Shown here: piece by piece, positions 37,648 through 46,825 of the stretch
How the letters are laid out: each line of letters starts with the position of its first letter
How positions within the stretch are numbered: the first letter of the stretch is position 1
Source: Pedobacter segetis
GTDB lineage: Bacteria > Bacteroidota > Bacteroidia > Sphingobacteriales > Sphingobacteriaceae
Direction of reading: 5' to 3'
Assembly: GCF_016623585.1 (NCBI RefSeq)
Contig: NZ_JAEHFY010000014.1
Coordinates: 1 to 64,000, forward strand
DNA length: 64,000 bases
The notes under the pieces: generated by a model
What the model was told of the DNA's origin: nothing
Seen by the model: the letters and a program-made list of their open reading frames with translations, nothing else
The model's database searches: none
Translations under genes and position numbers: made by a program

Positions 37648-39138
37648 ATGGAAAAACAATCAAATTTATCCTTAGCACAAAACCTAAATCTCAAATATTT
37701 AGGTACACAACAAGAGCAAAAGAAACCTTATTTAGGTTTTTTAGGGTTTACAAATATCTTTCTATGGATATTATTTTTCGCTAGCCTTCTGCTCCTAATT
37801 TTTAAGGGCAATATCCCCAATTATGATTTTGATGGATGGTTCCGAATCAATGGTTTTACATTAATTATTTGGGCAACGGTAACTTTTTTTAGCGCTATTG
37901 TAAACACATATAGCAGAAGTTATCTGATAGGTTTTAAATATCACCAGCGTTTTGTGAAATTGAGTTTGGGTTTTACCTTCTCTGTAATGCTTTTTGTAGC
38001 CTCTAACCATGTTGCGCTGTTTATTCTTTCTTGGTTTACCATGGGCTTTTTTATGGCAAAATTGATAGGGGTTAACAAAGAATGGAAAGATGCCAAGGAA
38101 GCCGCTAAGTTCTCCCACAAATATTTTTTGATCGGTACATTATTTTTAGCTGCAGGCACATTGTTATTGGCCTTTAAATGCCAGTCGTTATTCTTGAGCG
38201 ATATTATAGGTAGGCTGGGTAATTTATCGATATTAAATTTAACGTTATCCGCCATTTTTATAATTGTTGCGGCCATTATCCAATCTGCAATTTATCCTTT
38301 TCATAGGTGGTTACTTTCTGCCATGACGGCTCCAACCCCGGCATCGGCGTTAATGCATGCGGGTTTTGTAAATGGTTCTGGAATATTGTTGGCTATATTC
38401 TCTAGCCTTATATTTCACTCGCAAACCTTTACCTTATTATTGATAATTGGGGGTTTAACGGCTATCATAGCTCAGTTTACCAAATTGTTGCAAGTGAACG
38501 TTAAACAAAAATTGGCTTGTTCTACCATTGCCCAAATGGGTTTTATGATCATGCAGTGCGGTTTGGGTTTTTTTAACGCAGCGGTTGCACACCTAATCTT
38601 ACATGGCTTTTATAAAGCTTACCTTTTTCTTTCATCTGGTGAAACAGTAGAGCACACAAAACCAAAAAACAACCAACAAATTGTGATCAAACCAATGCAA
38701 GCTGTAATAGTATTGATATATGGCTTAATTGGGGCTTGGCTCTTTGCAACATTAACAGGCAAAGGAACTGCATTAAATAGTGGGATTTTCTTAACGCTGA
38801 TAGTTGCCATAACAGTAGGACAGGTTACTTACAACATCGTAAAACAAAAAAACCTTTCGCTCATTCAAAAAGCGTTTATCCCACCAATGTTATTCTTTAT
38901 AGGCATAGGTTTATATGCCGCAATTTATAGCGGGGTAACCTATATGATGTCTGGTATGCCATTCTCTGATACACCTTTACCACTTTCATTCATCCAAATC
39001 GGTTTCGGGATTATTTTTCTTGTCGGGTTTTTTATCATGAAACTGGGCGGCTACCAAAAAGTACCTTGGTTGTACGTGAAATTGCTAAACCTATCCCAAC
39101 CTTACCATAAAACTACTTTAAACTTTAATAATAAATAG
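37648..39138 (+). CDS. dabB: DabB-type proton-conducting membrane subunit of an inorganic-carbon transporter
   Basis: A 496-aa protein with about 13 membrane helices, homologous to the NuoL/MrpA antiporter-like subunits: SAMTAPTPASALMHAGFVNGSGILL is the conserved half-channel loop, and lysines occur within helices. It is not part of a complex I operon. Its immediate partner is a DUF2309 protein (dabA, 3 nt downstream), so it is the DabB subunit of the DAB bicarbonate/CO2 pump, which couples cation flow to carbon uptake. I start at ATG 37648 rather than TTG 37618. Confidence 0.9.
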   Translation: MEKQSNLSLAQNLNLKYLGTQQEQKKPYLGFLGFTNIFLWILFFASLLLLIFKGNIPNYDFDGWFRINGFTLIIWATVTFFSAIVNTYSRSYLIGFKYHQRFVKLSLGFTFSVMLFVASNHVALFILSWFTMGFFMAKLIGVNKEWKDAKEAAKFSHKYFLIGTLFLAAGTLLLAFKCQSLFLSDIIGRLGNLSILNLTLSAIFIIVAAIIQSAIYPFHRWLLSAMTAPTPASALMHAGFVNGSGILLAIFSSLIFHSQTFTLLLIIGGLTAIIAQFTKLLQVNVKQKLACSTIAQMGFMIMQCGLGFFNAAVAHLILHGFYKAYLFLSSGETVEHTKPKNNQQIVIKPMQAVIVLIYGLIGAWLFATLTGKGTALNSGIFLTLIVAITVGQVTYNIVKQKNLSLIQKAFIPPMLFFIGIGLYAAIYSGVTYMMSGMPFSDTPLPLSFIQIGFGIIFLVGFFIMKLGGYQKVPWLYVKLLNLSQPYHKTTLNFNNK

Positions 39139-39140
39139 TT

Positions 39141-41492
39141 ATGAAAACTCTAACGATCAATAATAGCATAGAAAAAGCGGCTAGCGTAATTGGCAAAACA
39201 TGGCCTTTATATGGCTTTGTAACCTCTAATCCTTTATCGGGTTATGAAAAAAGTTCTTTTTTGGATGCCGTAAAAAACGCAAATAACTTATCAGGAGGTT
39301 CATTTTTTCCAACCGCAGCAGTTTACACCGAAGCATTGGGGAAAAAAGAAATCGATAATGATATTTTGTTGGATTTACTTGTTGAAAAAGGTTACCAACA
39401 GTCGCCAGATTTTTATTTAAACCAAATGGCTTCAGAAAAAACGGTCTCAAAAGAAAACCCCAATCGGCTTTTAGATCAATTAACCGTTAAATGGTTATCG
39501 GCATTTTTAGATGAAGGGATGGCAGAGTGGCAAATGCCTTTCAAATCTGAGGGTTTTTTTAAGGCTTGGAAAAAGATAGCCGTTTTTGATGATCAATTCA
39601 AATCTATAAAAAATATTTCGGCTGATCCAGAAGAGGCGATCAAAAACGCTTTAGCGGGTATTAACGAAGCCGGCTACGAGGAAATCTTCAAATTTCATAT
39701 CAGTTCTTTGGCGGGTTGGGTTGGTTATATCAAATACAGAACAGACACAGATTCTTTATGGCAACAAAAATACCCGATTTCTATAATGGATTATTTGGCC
39801 GTAAGATTAACCATCGCAAAACTGATTGATGCACAAATTGCACCTCTAAAAAACTATAACGATCATTTATCAGAACTCATCCAACTAAAACACATCTTTT
39901 TAAAAGCTTGGGAGATGAGTTGGCAATCAGAATTGAAGGGTATTTTAAAGGAAAATTCCATCCAACTATCCAACCAAACCAAAGAAAAAAAATTGCCAGA
40001 TGCACAAATGGTTTTTTGTATCGATACAAGATCAGAATTGATCAGAAGGCATATAGAAAGCAAAGGTAATTATGAAACCTTTGGCTTTGCGGGTTTCTTT
40101 GGTATCGCTATGGATTATGAAGATTTAGCAACTGGGATCAGTAGAAAATCTTGTCCTCCAATTGTTCCGTCTGCGTATAAAGTTTCAGAAATCCCACAGA
40201 TTGGAAAAGGAGAGGAGCTAGCAAATTATCAAAAGAAAAAAGAGGAACAAAAATTTTCTAATTACTTTTTAAACAGGCTTAAAAGTATGTTGCCTTCCGC
40301 TTTCGGTTTTGTAGAAGGTTCAGGGATTTTATACGGAGTTTCACTACTGGCAAGATCAATATTCCCCGGTAATTTATACAGGTATGAAAAGAAGAACGAA
40401 TTATCTCATGAGGGTATTTGTGAGCCATCTTTAAATCATCATCAGGTATCGTCCGATAAATTTGATAATATCCCATTAGAGCAAAAAGTAGCCATCGTAA
40501 AATCTGCTTTTGATGTGATGGGATGGAAAGAGTTTGCGCCTTTAGTAGTTTTTGCGGGGCATGGAAGCCATACCAAAAACAATGCCTTTGGATCTAGCCT
40601 AGATTGTGGTGCTTGTGCTGCAAGCCCCGGAAGACATAATGCTAGGATGTTGGCAAAGCTGGCCAATATTAAAGAAGTAAGAATGGTTTTAAAAGAGAGT
40701 TACAACATAGCGATACCAGAAAACACCTTCTTTTTAGGGGCAGAACACAACACCACAACTGATGAGATTGTATTGTTTGATAGCGAAGCACCATTATCCC
40801 TACAAAAAAACCTCGCAAAATTAAAAGCCGATTTACTATCGATACAAAGAAGTAGCTCTGCCGAAAGAAGAGGAATGCTAAACGGAGCTGTTAAATTATC
40901 TGAAAAGAAAGCAAATAACTGGGCAGAAACAAGGCCAGAATGGGGTTTAGCTAAAAATGCAGGTTTTATAATTGGGCCAAGAAACTTAAGCAAGCATGTA
41001 AACTTGGGAAGCAGATGTTTTTTACAATCTTATGATTGGAAAACAGACACAACCGGGGCTGTTTTAGAAGCCATTATGCAAGGCCCAATGGTGGTTACAC
41101 AATGGATCAACAACCATTATTATTTCTCTACGGTTGATAATGAGAAGTTTGGCGGAGGCTCTAAAATTACCCATAACGTGGTGGGCAAATTTGGTGTGGT
41201 GCAAGGCAACGGTGGCGATTTAAAAAGAGGGATCCCTTTACAATCTGTTAAAGCTTCAGATGATGAGATATATCATCAACCATTAAGGTTATCTGTGGTA
41301 ATAGAAGCACCAACAGAAAGGATCGATCAAATTTTGGAAAGAAATGCGCATATAAAATCTTTATTAGAAAACGAATGGATTTATTTGATGATCATGGATC
41401 CACAGAAGGGAGGCGAAATTACGCACTACTCAAAAAATGATAACCCTTTATCACCCATAAATGCAATAGAAAATTTAGAAACAGTATTATAA
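39141..41492 (+). CDS. dabA: DabA-type (DUF2309) carbonic-anhydrase-like subunit of an inorganic-carbon transporter
   Basis: A 783-aa cytoplasmic-side protein of the UPF0753/DUF2309 family. The zinc site is recognisable: Cys293 and Asp295 in VFCIDTRSE, His474 in VVFAGHGSHT and Cys489 in SSLDCGACA. The spacing (2, then 15 between His and last Cys) equals that recalled for C351/D353/H524/C539 of the Halothiobacillus protein. It is thought to hydrate CO2 vectorially with DabB, trapping bicarbonate inside. It starts 3 nt after dabB. In a heterotroph this probably supplies bicarbonate for carboxylases. Confidence 0.93.
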   Translation: MKTLTINNSIEKAASVIGKTWPLYGFVTSNPLSGYEKSSFLDAVKNANNLSGGSFFPTAAVYTEALGKKEIDNDILLDLLVEKGYQQSPDFYLNQMASEKTVSKENPNRLLDQLTVKWLSAFLDEGMAEWQMPFKSEGFFKAWKKIAVFDDQFKSIKNISADPEEAIKNALAGINEAGYEEIFKFHISSLAGWVGYIKYRTDTDSLWQQKYPISIMDYLAVRLTIAKLIDAQIAPLKNYNDHLSELIQLKHIFLKAWEMSWQSELKGILKENSIQLSNQTKEKKLPDAQMVFCIDTRSELIRRHIESKGNYETFGFAGFFGIAMDYEDLATGISRKSCPPIVPSAYKVSEIPQIGKGEELANYQKKKEEQKFSNYFLNRLKSMLPSAFGFVEGSGILYGVSLLARSIFPGNLYRYEKKNELSHEGICEPSLNHHQVSSDKFDNIPLEQKVAIVKSAFDVMGWKEFAPLVVFAGHGSHTKNNAFGSSLDCGACAASPGRHNARMLAKLANIKEVRMVLKESYNIAIPENTFFLGAEHNTTTDEIVLFDSEAPLSLQKNLAKLKADLLSIQRSSSAERRGMLNGAVKLSEKKANNWAETRPEWGLAKNAGFIIGPRNLSKHVNLGSRCFLQSYDWKTDTTGAVLEAIMQGPMVVTQWINNHYYFSTVDNEKFGGGSKITHNVVGKFGVVQGNGGDLKRGIPLQSVKASDDEIYHQPLRLSVVIEAPTERIDQILERNAHIKSLLENEWIYLMIMDPQKGGEITHYSKNDNPLSPINAIENLETVL

Positions 41493-41509
41493 ACTTAAAA
41501 GAAAATAAA

Positions 41510-41794
41510 ATGGAAAAATTCAAATTAATAGATGGTGTTTTTAACGCAGTTGATGCAAAAGAAATTCTTTTAACCTTAATTGATAAAAAGATCAAGTTTC
41601 ACGAGCTAAAAAGTTTCAGTAATGAGATTAAAGCGGGCAGCACAGATGGCGAATCTTTAGAAAGAGTGGAAGAATTAAAAAAAACCAGAGATCATATAAT
41701 CCTTTTCCTCAAAGATAAGCTGATAGATAACCTATCGTTCAATATTAAATCTTTTATAGAAATGGAAGAAGTTGATGTAGAAGTTATGAAATAA
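41510..41794 (+). CDS. Small conserved hypothetical protein downstream of dabA
   Basis: A 94-aa acidic soluble protein (KLIDGVFNAVDAKEILLTLI then DKKIKFHELKSFS, followed by a helical ERVEELKKTRDHIILFL) with no signal peptide or membrane helix. It begins 17 nt after dabA in the same direction, so it is likely in the dabBA operon. I recall similar small proteins in Bacteroidota but no function. It could be an accessory or regulatory factor for the pump, or an unrelated passenger. Confidence 0.75.
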   Translation: MEKFKLIDGVFNAVDAKEILLTLIDKKIKFHELKSFSNEIKAGSTDGESLERVEELKKTRDHIILFLKDKLIDNLSFNIKSFIEMEEVDVEVMK

Positions 41795-41836
41795 ATTAAA
41801 GAGGTGGTTGCCATCATACGTGATAACCATTTTTCA

Positions 41837-42772
41837 TCAACTGGTTTTCAAAAAAGAGATATTTCTTTTTAAACCTTCAATTTTGGTGCGTTTAACCGCC
41901 GATTTTTTAAATACCTCAGAGAAAACCTCTGAGGTTATTTCTTCCCAATCTTTTTTATTGAGCTTCAATAAATCGGGATGTGGTTTAAACTCTTCAATTT
42001 GATTAGGGACAGAAAACCTGTTCCATGGGCAAACATCTTGGCAAACATCGCAACCGAACATCCAATTATCCATTTTTCCTTTGAATTCATCGGGGATCTG
42101 TTCTTTTAACTCTATGGTCAAATAAGAGATACATTTGCTCCCATCAACCACATAAGGTGCTACAATGGCTTCAGTAGGGCAGGCATCTATACATTTAGTG
42201 CAAGTTCCGCAATGGTCGTTTTCAAACGTATCATCGTAATCCAATTCTATATCCACGATCAACTCGGCAATAAAAAAGAAAGAGCCACTATCTTTAGAGA
42301 TCAAATTGGTGTTTTTTCCCATCCAACCTAAACCGGCTTTTTTGGCCCAAGTTTTATCCAAAACGGGTGCAGAATCTACAAATGCTCTCCCATTTACTTC
42401 TCCGATATTTTCTGTTATAAAATAGAGCAAAGATTTCAGTTTATCTTTTATTACAAGATGATAATCTTTTCCGTAGGCGTATTTAGATATTTTTGGCGTA
42501 TTTGGATCTTGCTGCTTTTCTTCCGTAAAATAATTTAGGGCAACAGAAATAACCGATTTGGCATCATCAACCAATAACCTTGGATCTAATCTTTTATCAA
42601 AATGGTTGTTCATATAATCCATTTTGCCATTATAATTGTTTTTTAACCAGTTTTCTAATTTGGGTGCTTCTTCTTCTAAAAAGGCTGCTTTAGCTATCCC
42701 ACAAAACGAAAAACCCAAGCGTTTTGCTTCGGCTTTTATGGTTTTAGAATATTTGTTTTTAGAAATCAGCAA
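41837..42772 (-). CDS. queG: Epoxyqueuosine reductase
   Basis: A 311-aa protein with two 4Fe-4S cluster motifs, [16 protein letters not shown] (about residue 180) and [13 protein letters not shown] (about 239), plus the cobalamin-binding N-terminal region ([22 protein letters not shown]). It reduces epoxyqueuosine to queuosine at tRNA position 34, a B12-dependent step. Length is a little shorter than in E. coli (379 aa), as usual in this phylum. It follows the HAD gene by 12 nt on the minus strand. Near its 3' end two tandem copies of a 12-base unit encode SEVFSEVF. Confidence 0.94.
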   Translation of the reverse strand: MLISKNKYSKTIKAEAKRLGFSFCGIAKAAFLEEEAPKLENWLKNNYNGKMDYMNNHFDKRLDPRLLVDDAKSVISVALNYFTEEKQQDPNTPKISKYAYGKDYHLVIKDKLKSLLYFITENIGEVNGRAFVDSAPVLDKTWAKKAGLGWMGKNTNLISKDSGSFFFIAELIVDIELDYDDTFENDHCGTCTKCIDACPTEAIVAPYVVDGSKCISYLTIELKEQIPDEFKGKMDNWMFGCDVCQDVCPWNRFSVPNQIEEFKPHPDLLKLNKKDWEEITSEVFSEVFKKSAVKRTKIEGLKRNISFLKTS

Positions 42773-42784
42773 TTTTGCGATAGA

Positions 42785-43420
42785 TTAAAGGTCTTTAAAC
42801 AGCTTTTGTATAGTGTCTGGGTAGGTCATCAAATAAGTGTTGATACCTAGATCTGCAGCGGTTTTCAAGTGCTGGGGGCTATCATCAATAAATAACGTTT
42901 CTTCTTTTATCAAATTATTTTCTTCTAAAACCTGTTCAAAAATTTCTTTGTTGGGTTTACGTTTACCTACCAAATGAGAATAATAAACCTTTTCAAAAAA
43001 ACCTTCGTTACCCGATAAGTTAAACTCTGTTTTTAGGTATTTATTTATAAAATCGAGGTGGATTTCATTGATGTTGCTCAATAAAAAAGTACGGTATTTA
43101 TCTTTTAACCTAAGAAGCAGATCATGGTTGCCTTCTTCAACGCCAATTAAAAGCGAGTTCCAGGTGCGATCAATCTGTTGGTCTGTTAAATCAGGTCTTT
43201 CACATATTTTTCTAACTCCGTCCCTAAACTCGTTGGCGTTAATTTTACCGGTTTCAAAATCGTTAAATATGGTATGGTGTTGTTTATGTGAAAAAAAACT
43301 TTCAACGTTATTGATCCCTAGGCTTTCGAAAGCTTTTTGCGTTCTTTCAAAGTCTATCTTAAATATTACGTTTCCGTAATCGAAAATGATGTTCTTGATT
43401 TTTTTATCTATTGTGGGCAT
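42785..43420 (-). CDS. HAD-family hydrolase (YihX-like)
   Basis: A 211-aa HAD subfamily IA protein with motif I IIFDYGNVIFKID near the N-terminus, motif II FLLSNINEIH (Ser/Asn), motif III Lys in GKRKPNKEIFEQVL and motif IV FIDDSPQHLKTAADLG. It is likely a phosphatase of small sugar phosphates or nucleotides; the substrate is not predictable. It lies upstream of queG (12-nt gap) and is preceded by the DUF1573 terminator. Confidence 0.88.
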   Translation of the reverse strand: MPTIDKKIKNIIFDYGNVIFKIDFERTQKAFESLGINNVESFFSHKQHHTIFNDFETGKINANEFRDGVRKICERPDLTDQQIDRTWNSLLIGVEEGNHDLLLRLKDKYRTFLLSNINEIHLDFINKYLKTEFNLSGNEGFFEKVYYSHLVGKRKPNKEIFEQVLEENNLIKEETLFIDDSPQHLKTAADLGINTYLMTYPDTIQKLFKDL

Positions 43421-43434
43421 AAAAATTTCGGCAT

Positions 43435-43463
43435 AAAAAAAGCCATCCTATCAGGATGGCTTA
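43435..43463 (-). terminator. Rho-independent terminator of the DUF1573 gene
   Basis: On the minus strand AGCCATCCT-GAT-AGGATGGCT is followed by seven T residues. It lies 18 nt beyond the DUF1573 stop and separates that gene from the HAD-queG unit. Confidence 0.9.
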
Positions 43464-43480
43464 AAGTGAATTTCAGTAAA

Positions 43481-43876
43481 TTAGTTGGCTGCCGCAACTA
43501 CCTCGCCTTTAATGTATAACATTTTTAAAGGTGTTTTAGAGTTAGAGGTAATTTTTACATACTTGTTAAACGGTGCCGCCACTGCTGCGTTGTAAGTAAT
43601 TGTGATTGAACCAGATTCTCCTTTTTTAACAGGGGTACCTTGTTTTGGTTCTACACTTGGTACGGTACAGCCGCAAGTAGATTCTACAGATGTAATAATT
43701 AAAGGCTCGTCGCCAACGTTTGTGTATTTGAAAACAAAAGAAACCGGCTTACCTTGTGGTACATTGCCAAAATCATGCGTTTCCTCATTAAATTTAAACT
43801 CGGCAGTATTATCGCTCATAGAAGAAAGGGCTATAAAACCTATCAGCACAGAGCATATTAACAAAATCTTTTTCAT
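43481..43876 (-). CDS. Exported DUF1573 protein
   Basis: A 131-aa protein with a signal peptide (MKKILLICSVLIGFIALSS) followed by a single DUF1573/Ig-like domain: FNEETHDFGNVPQGKPVSFVFKYTN and the CGCTVPSV motif. The cysteines might form a disulfide outside the cytoplasm. Such proteins are very common in Bacteroidota and have no established role. Monocistronic: a promoter (43898-43928) and a terminator (43435-43463) flank it closely. Confidence 0.88.
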   Translation of the reverse strand: MKKILLICSVLIGFIALSSMSDNTAEFKFNEETHDFGNVPQGKPVSFVFKYTNVGDEPLIITSVESTCGCTVPSVEPKQGTPVKKGESGSITITYNAAVAAPFNKYVKITSNSKTPLKMLYIKGEVVAAAN

Positions 43877-43897
43877 GTCTTTTTAAATTTATTTATT

Positions 43898-43928
43898 CAA
43901 ATATAGGTAATTCAACAACTGTTCCAAA
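43898..43928 (-). promoter_or_regulatory. Promoter of the DUF1573 gene
   Basis: On the minus strand TTTG (43928-43925) and TATATTTG (43905-43898) are 19 nt apart, a good Bacteroidota -33/-7 pair, with the ATG 22 nt further on. Confidence 0.65.
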
Positions 43929-43975
43929 AGAATTTTAAAGAATAACGCTTATTTTAAAGCTATCTTATATTTTAC

Positions 43976-43983
43976 TAAATTTG
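43976..43983 (+). promoter_or_regulatory. -7 promoter box of the fused E1 gene
   Basis: TAAATTTG fits the -7 consensus and lies 22 nt before the ATG at 44006. No convincing -33 element is present. Confidence 0.4.
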
Positions 43984-44005
43984 GATTTTGAGCATCAGAT
44001 TAAAC

Positions 44006-46429
44006 ATGATAGAGACCAAAGACATTTCCGGCACATTAAACCAGGTAGAGAACCTAACTTTTGATGATTTTAAAAAAGTTGTTATAAATGATTATGAAAT
44101 AGCTTTTAAAAGTCGCCAGGCGAGTGTTTTGGGCAGAAGAGAGGTGCTAACGGGTAAAGCTAAGTTTGGTATTTTTGGAGACGGGAAAGAAGTTGCCCAA
44201 CTGGCAATGGCCAAGGTTTTTAAAAATGGCGATTGGCGGGCCGGATATTACCGCGATCAAACTTTTATGTTTGCCACGGGAATGTCAACAATTAAAGAGC
44301 TTTTTGCCCAACTGTACGCAAACGCCGATGTGATAAAAGAGCCAGCATCTGCCGGCAGGCAAATGAACGCACATTTTGCAACCCGTTTTTTAAACGATGA
44401 TGGGACTTGGAAAAACCAGGTCGAAAATAAAAATTGCTCTTCAGATATTTCTACCACGGCTGGGCAAATGGCAAGATTGGTAGGCTTGGCTTATGCTTCA
44501 AAGTTATACCGAAAAAATAGCGATTTAAAACAATTCGATAATTTTTCTATAAATGGTAACGAGGTAGCCTTTGGTACGATCGGGAACGCCTCAACTTCAG
44601 AAGGGGTGTTTTTTGAGGCCATAAATGCTGCCGGGGTTTTACAAATACCAATGGCCATTTCTGTTTGGGATGATGATTATGGTATCTCTGTCCCTGCTAA
44701 ATATCAAACAACTAAAGAAGATATTTCTGAAATATTGAAGGGTTTTCAACGTGAAGAAGGGAAACCCGGTTTCGAGATTTTTAAAGTAAGAGGATGGGAT
44801 TATCCCGCCCTTTGTGAAACTTATGAGAAAGCGATCAAGGTTTGTAGAGAAGAACACGTACCCGTTTTGATCCATGTTACAGAAGTTACCCAACCTTTGG
44901 GGCATTCTACTTCTGGCTCTCATGAAAGATATAAATCTAAGGAAAGATTAGATTGGGAAAAAGAGCATGATTGCCTCTCAAAAATGAAAGAATGGATGCT
45001 GGCGTCTGCTATTATTACTGAAGATGAGTTATCAGATCTAGAAAACGAAGCCAAGAAATCTGTAAAGTCCATTTTAAAAGAAGCCTGGGCAGATATGATG
45101 GCCGATATCAAAGTTGAAAAACAAGAAGCTTTAAACCTTTTAGATGCTTTGGGCAACGAGGTTGAAGAAGTGAAAAAGGTTTCGGTAATTCTAAAATCCG
45201 ATATTGACCCATTAAGAAAAGAAATAATTTCTTCGGTTAGGAAGGCCTTAAGATTGGGCAGAAAAAATCAATCATCACAAAAAACCGACTTGATCAATTG
45301 GTATAAAACCCAACAAGGCAATAACAATGGGCGTTTTAACTCCAAATTATTTTCAGGCACAGAAAAATCTCCGCTAAATATTGATGCGATACAGGTTAGC
45401 TATCACCAAAATTCTAAAATGGTAGATGGAAGAGAGGTTTTAAACGCCTGTTTTGATGCTAATTTTGATAGAAACCCCTTATTAATTGCCTTTGGCGAAG
45501 ATTTGGGTAGCATCGGCGATGTTAACCAAGGTTTTGCAGGTTTGCAGGCAAAATACGGCGAAAACAGAATTTCTGATACCGGCATCAGAGAAATGACCAT
45601 CATAGGGCAAGGGATAGGATTGGCAATGCGTGGCTTTAGACCAATTGCAGAGATACAATATCTTGATTATGTGCTGTTTGCACTCAATATTTTAAGTGAT
45701 GATTTAGCCAGTTTAAGTTATAGAACCAAAGCGGGGCAAATTGCACCCATGATTGTAAGAACAAGGGGGCATCGTTTAGAGGGGATTTGGCATGCAGGTT
45801 CTCCCATCGGGATATTATTAAATTCCCTAAAGGGTATTCATCTTTGCGTCCCTCGTAACATGACCCAAGCGGCTGGTATGTATAACACTTTATTAAGGGG
45901 AGATGAACCGGGTTTTGTGATAGAATGTTTAAATGCTTATCGTTTAAAAGAGAAAATGCCAGATAACCCAGGCGATTTTTGCGTTGCTTTAGGGAAGGTA
46001 GAGATTCTAAAAGAAGGAAGAGACATCACTTTAATATCTTATGGATCAACTTTGAAAATAGTTTCTGAGGCTGCCTTAGAATTAGAGAATTACGGAATTG
46101 ATGCAGAAGTGATAGATGCGCAAACGTTGATGCCTTTTGATTTGGAAATGGATTGCGTAAAATCTTTACAGAAAACAAATAAATTACTGATCATAGATGA
46201 AGATGTGCCCGGGGGTGCTTCTGCTTTTATATTACAAGATATTTTAGAACGCCAAAACGGGTATTTTTATTTGGATGCAAAACCTCAAACTTTAACCGCC
46301 GCACCGCACAGGCCACCCTATGGATCGGATGGAGATTACTTTAGCAAGCCAAGTTTGGATGATGTGATAGAAAAAGTTTATGAGATGATGCAGAATGTAA
46401 ACCCGGCTAAATATCCAAATATTTTTTGA
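44006..46429 (+). CDS. Fused 2-oxoacid dehydrogenase E1 alpha/beta subunit
   Basis: An 807-aa protein that joins both E1 subunits. The alpha part (about residues 20-400) has GYYRDQTFMFATGM and the TPP region FGTIGNASTSEGVFFEAINAAG. The beta part (about 455-807) starts with LNACFDANFDRNPLLIAFGEDLG, includes DTGIREMTIIGQGIGLAM, and ends with YGSDGDYFSKPSLDDVIEKVY. It is the thiamine-dependent decarboxylase of a pyruvate- or branched-chain 2-oxoacid dehydrogenase complex; in Bacteroidota this fused form is usually annotated as 2-oxoisovalerate dehydrogenase. I use the ATG at 44006, not the TTG at 43988. No E2/E3 genes lie nearby. Confidence 0.9.
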   Translation: MIETKDISGTLNQVENLTFDDFKKVVINDYEIAFKSRQASVLGRREVLTGKAKFGIFGDGKEVAQLAMAKVFKNGDWRAGYYRDQTFMFATGMSTIKELFAQLYANADVIKEPASAGRQMNAHFATRFLNDDGTWKNQVENKNCSSDISTTAGQMARLVGLAYASKLYRKNSDLKQFDNFSINGNEVAFGTIGNASTSEGVFFEAINAAGVLQIPMAISVWDDDYGISVPAKYQTTKEDISEILKGFQREEGKPGFEIFKVRGWDYPALCETYEKAIKVCREEHVPVLIHVTEVTQPLGHSTSGSHERYKSKERLDWEKEHDCLSKMKEWMLASAIITEDELSDLENEAKKSVKSILKEAWADMMADIKVEKQEALNLLDALGNEVEEVKKVSVILKSDIDPLRKEIISSVRKALRLGRKNQSSQKTDLINWYKTQQGNNNGRFNSKLFSGTEKSPLNIDAIQVSYHQNSKMVDGREVLNACFDANFDRNPLLIAFGEDLGSIGDVNQGFAGLQAKYGENRISDTGIREMTIIGQGIGLAMRGFRPIAEIQYLDYVLFALNILSDDLASLSYRTKAGQIAPMIVRTRGHRLEGIWHAGSPIGILLNSLKGIHLCVPRNMTQAAGMYNTLLRGDEPGFVIECLNAYRLKEKMPDNPGDFCVALGKVEILKEGRDITLISYGSTLKIVSEAALELENYGIDAEVIDAQTLMPFDLEMDCVKSLQKTNKLLIIDEDVPGGASAFILQDILERQNGYFYLDAKPQTLTAAPHRPPYGSDGDYFSKPSLDDVIEKVYEMMQNVNPAKYPNIF

Positions 46430-46505
46430 TAATGAAGCAGTTAGCTTTCTCAGAACAAAATGTCTCAAATATTAATCTAGAATATGCTAATTAAGCTTGA
46501 TTTAT

Positions 46506-46537
46506 TTTGTAATTTTTAAAAAAAAGCCCTATCATTG
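46506..46537 (+). promoter_or_regulatory. Promoter of the tRNA-Met/tRNA-Arg unit
   Basis: TTTG (46506-46509) and TATCATTG (46530-46537, one mismatch to TAnnTTTG) are 20 nt apart, about 26 nt before tRNA-Met. Confidence 0.5.
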
Positions 46538-46562
46538 CAGCCGCAAATCGGTTTAGATTTCA

Positions 46563-46636
46563 GCACCTATAGCTCAGTTGGTTAGAGTAGAAGACTCATA
46601 ATCTTTTGGTCCCTGGTTCGAGCCCAGGTGGGTGCA
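46563..46636 (+). tRNA. tRNA-Met (CAT)
   Basis: A 74-nt cloverleaf. GCACCTA pairs with TGGGTGC, the anticodon loop is CTCATAA (anticodon CAT) between GAAGA and TCTTT, and the T-arm is CCTGG-TTCGAGC-CCAGG. Acceptor pair G1-C72 and the anticodon stem without GGG/CCC indicate an elongator rather than an initiator tRNA (tRNA-Ile2 cannot be excluded). CCA is not encoded. Confidence 0.92.
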
Positions 46637-46662
46637 CTTTTAAAACATCATTAAATTGATAA

Positions 46663-46736
46663 GGTCGCATAGCTCAGCTGGATAGAGCAACTGCCTTCTA
46701 AGCAGTAGGTCTCAGGTTCGAATCCTGATGTGATCA
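46663..46736 (+). tRNA. tRNA-Arg (TCT)
   Basis: A 74-nt cloverleaf. GGTCGCA pairs with TGTGATC (with G-U pairs), anticodon loop CTTCTAA (anticodon TCT) between ACTGC and GCAGT, and T-arm CAGG-TTCGAAT-CCTG. It lies 26 nt after tRNA-Met and is probably co-transcribed with it. Confidence 0.94.
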
Positions 46737-46741
46737 CTAAA

Positions 46742-46766
46742 AGCCACCAATAGGGTGGCTTTTTTT
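46742..46766 (+). terminator. Rho-independent terminator of the tRNA unit
   Basis: AGCCACC-AATAG-GGTGGCT followed by six further T residues, 5 nt after tRNA-Arg. Confidence 0.9.
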
Positions 46767-46811
46767 GTATAATCGTACTTATATCTCAAACTTAAACCCT
46801 TAACAATTTCT

Positions 46812-46819
46812 TACCTTTG
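46812..46819 (+). promoter_or_regulatory. -7 promoter box of mnmE, very short leader
   Basis: TACCTTTG matches TAnnTTTG and ends 6 nt before the ATG at 46826. It overlaps the TTG at 46817, which is therefore unlikely to be the start. Confidence 0.45.
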
Positions 46820-46825
46820 TATTTC

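Noticed and set aside
41914-41936. Hairpin CCTCAGAG-AAAAC-CTCTGAGG near the end of queG
   Set aside because: It lies inside the coding sequence, has no T-tract, and arises from two tandem copies encoding SEVFSEVF, so it is not supported as a terminator or attenuator.
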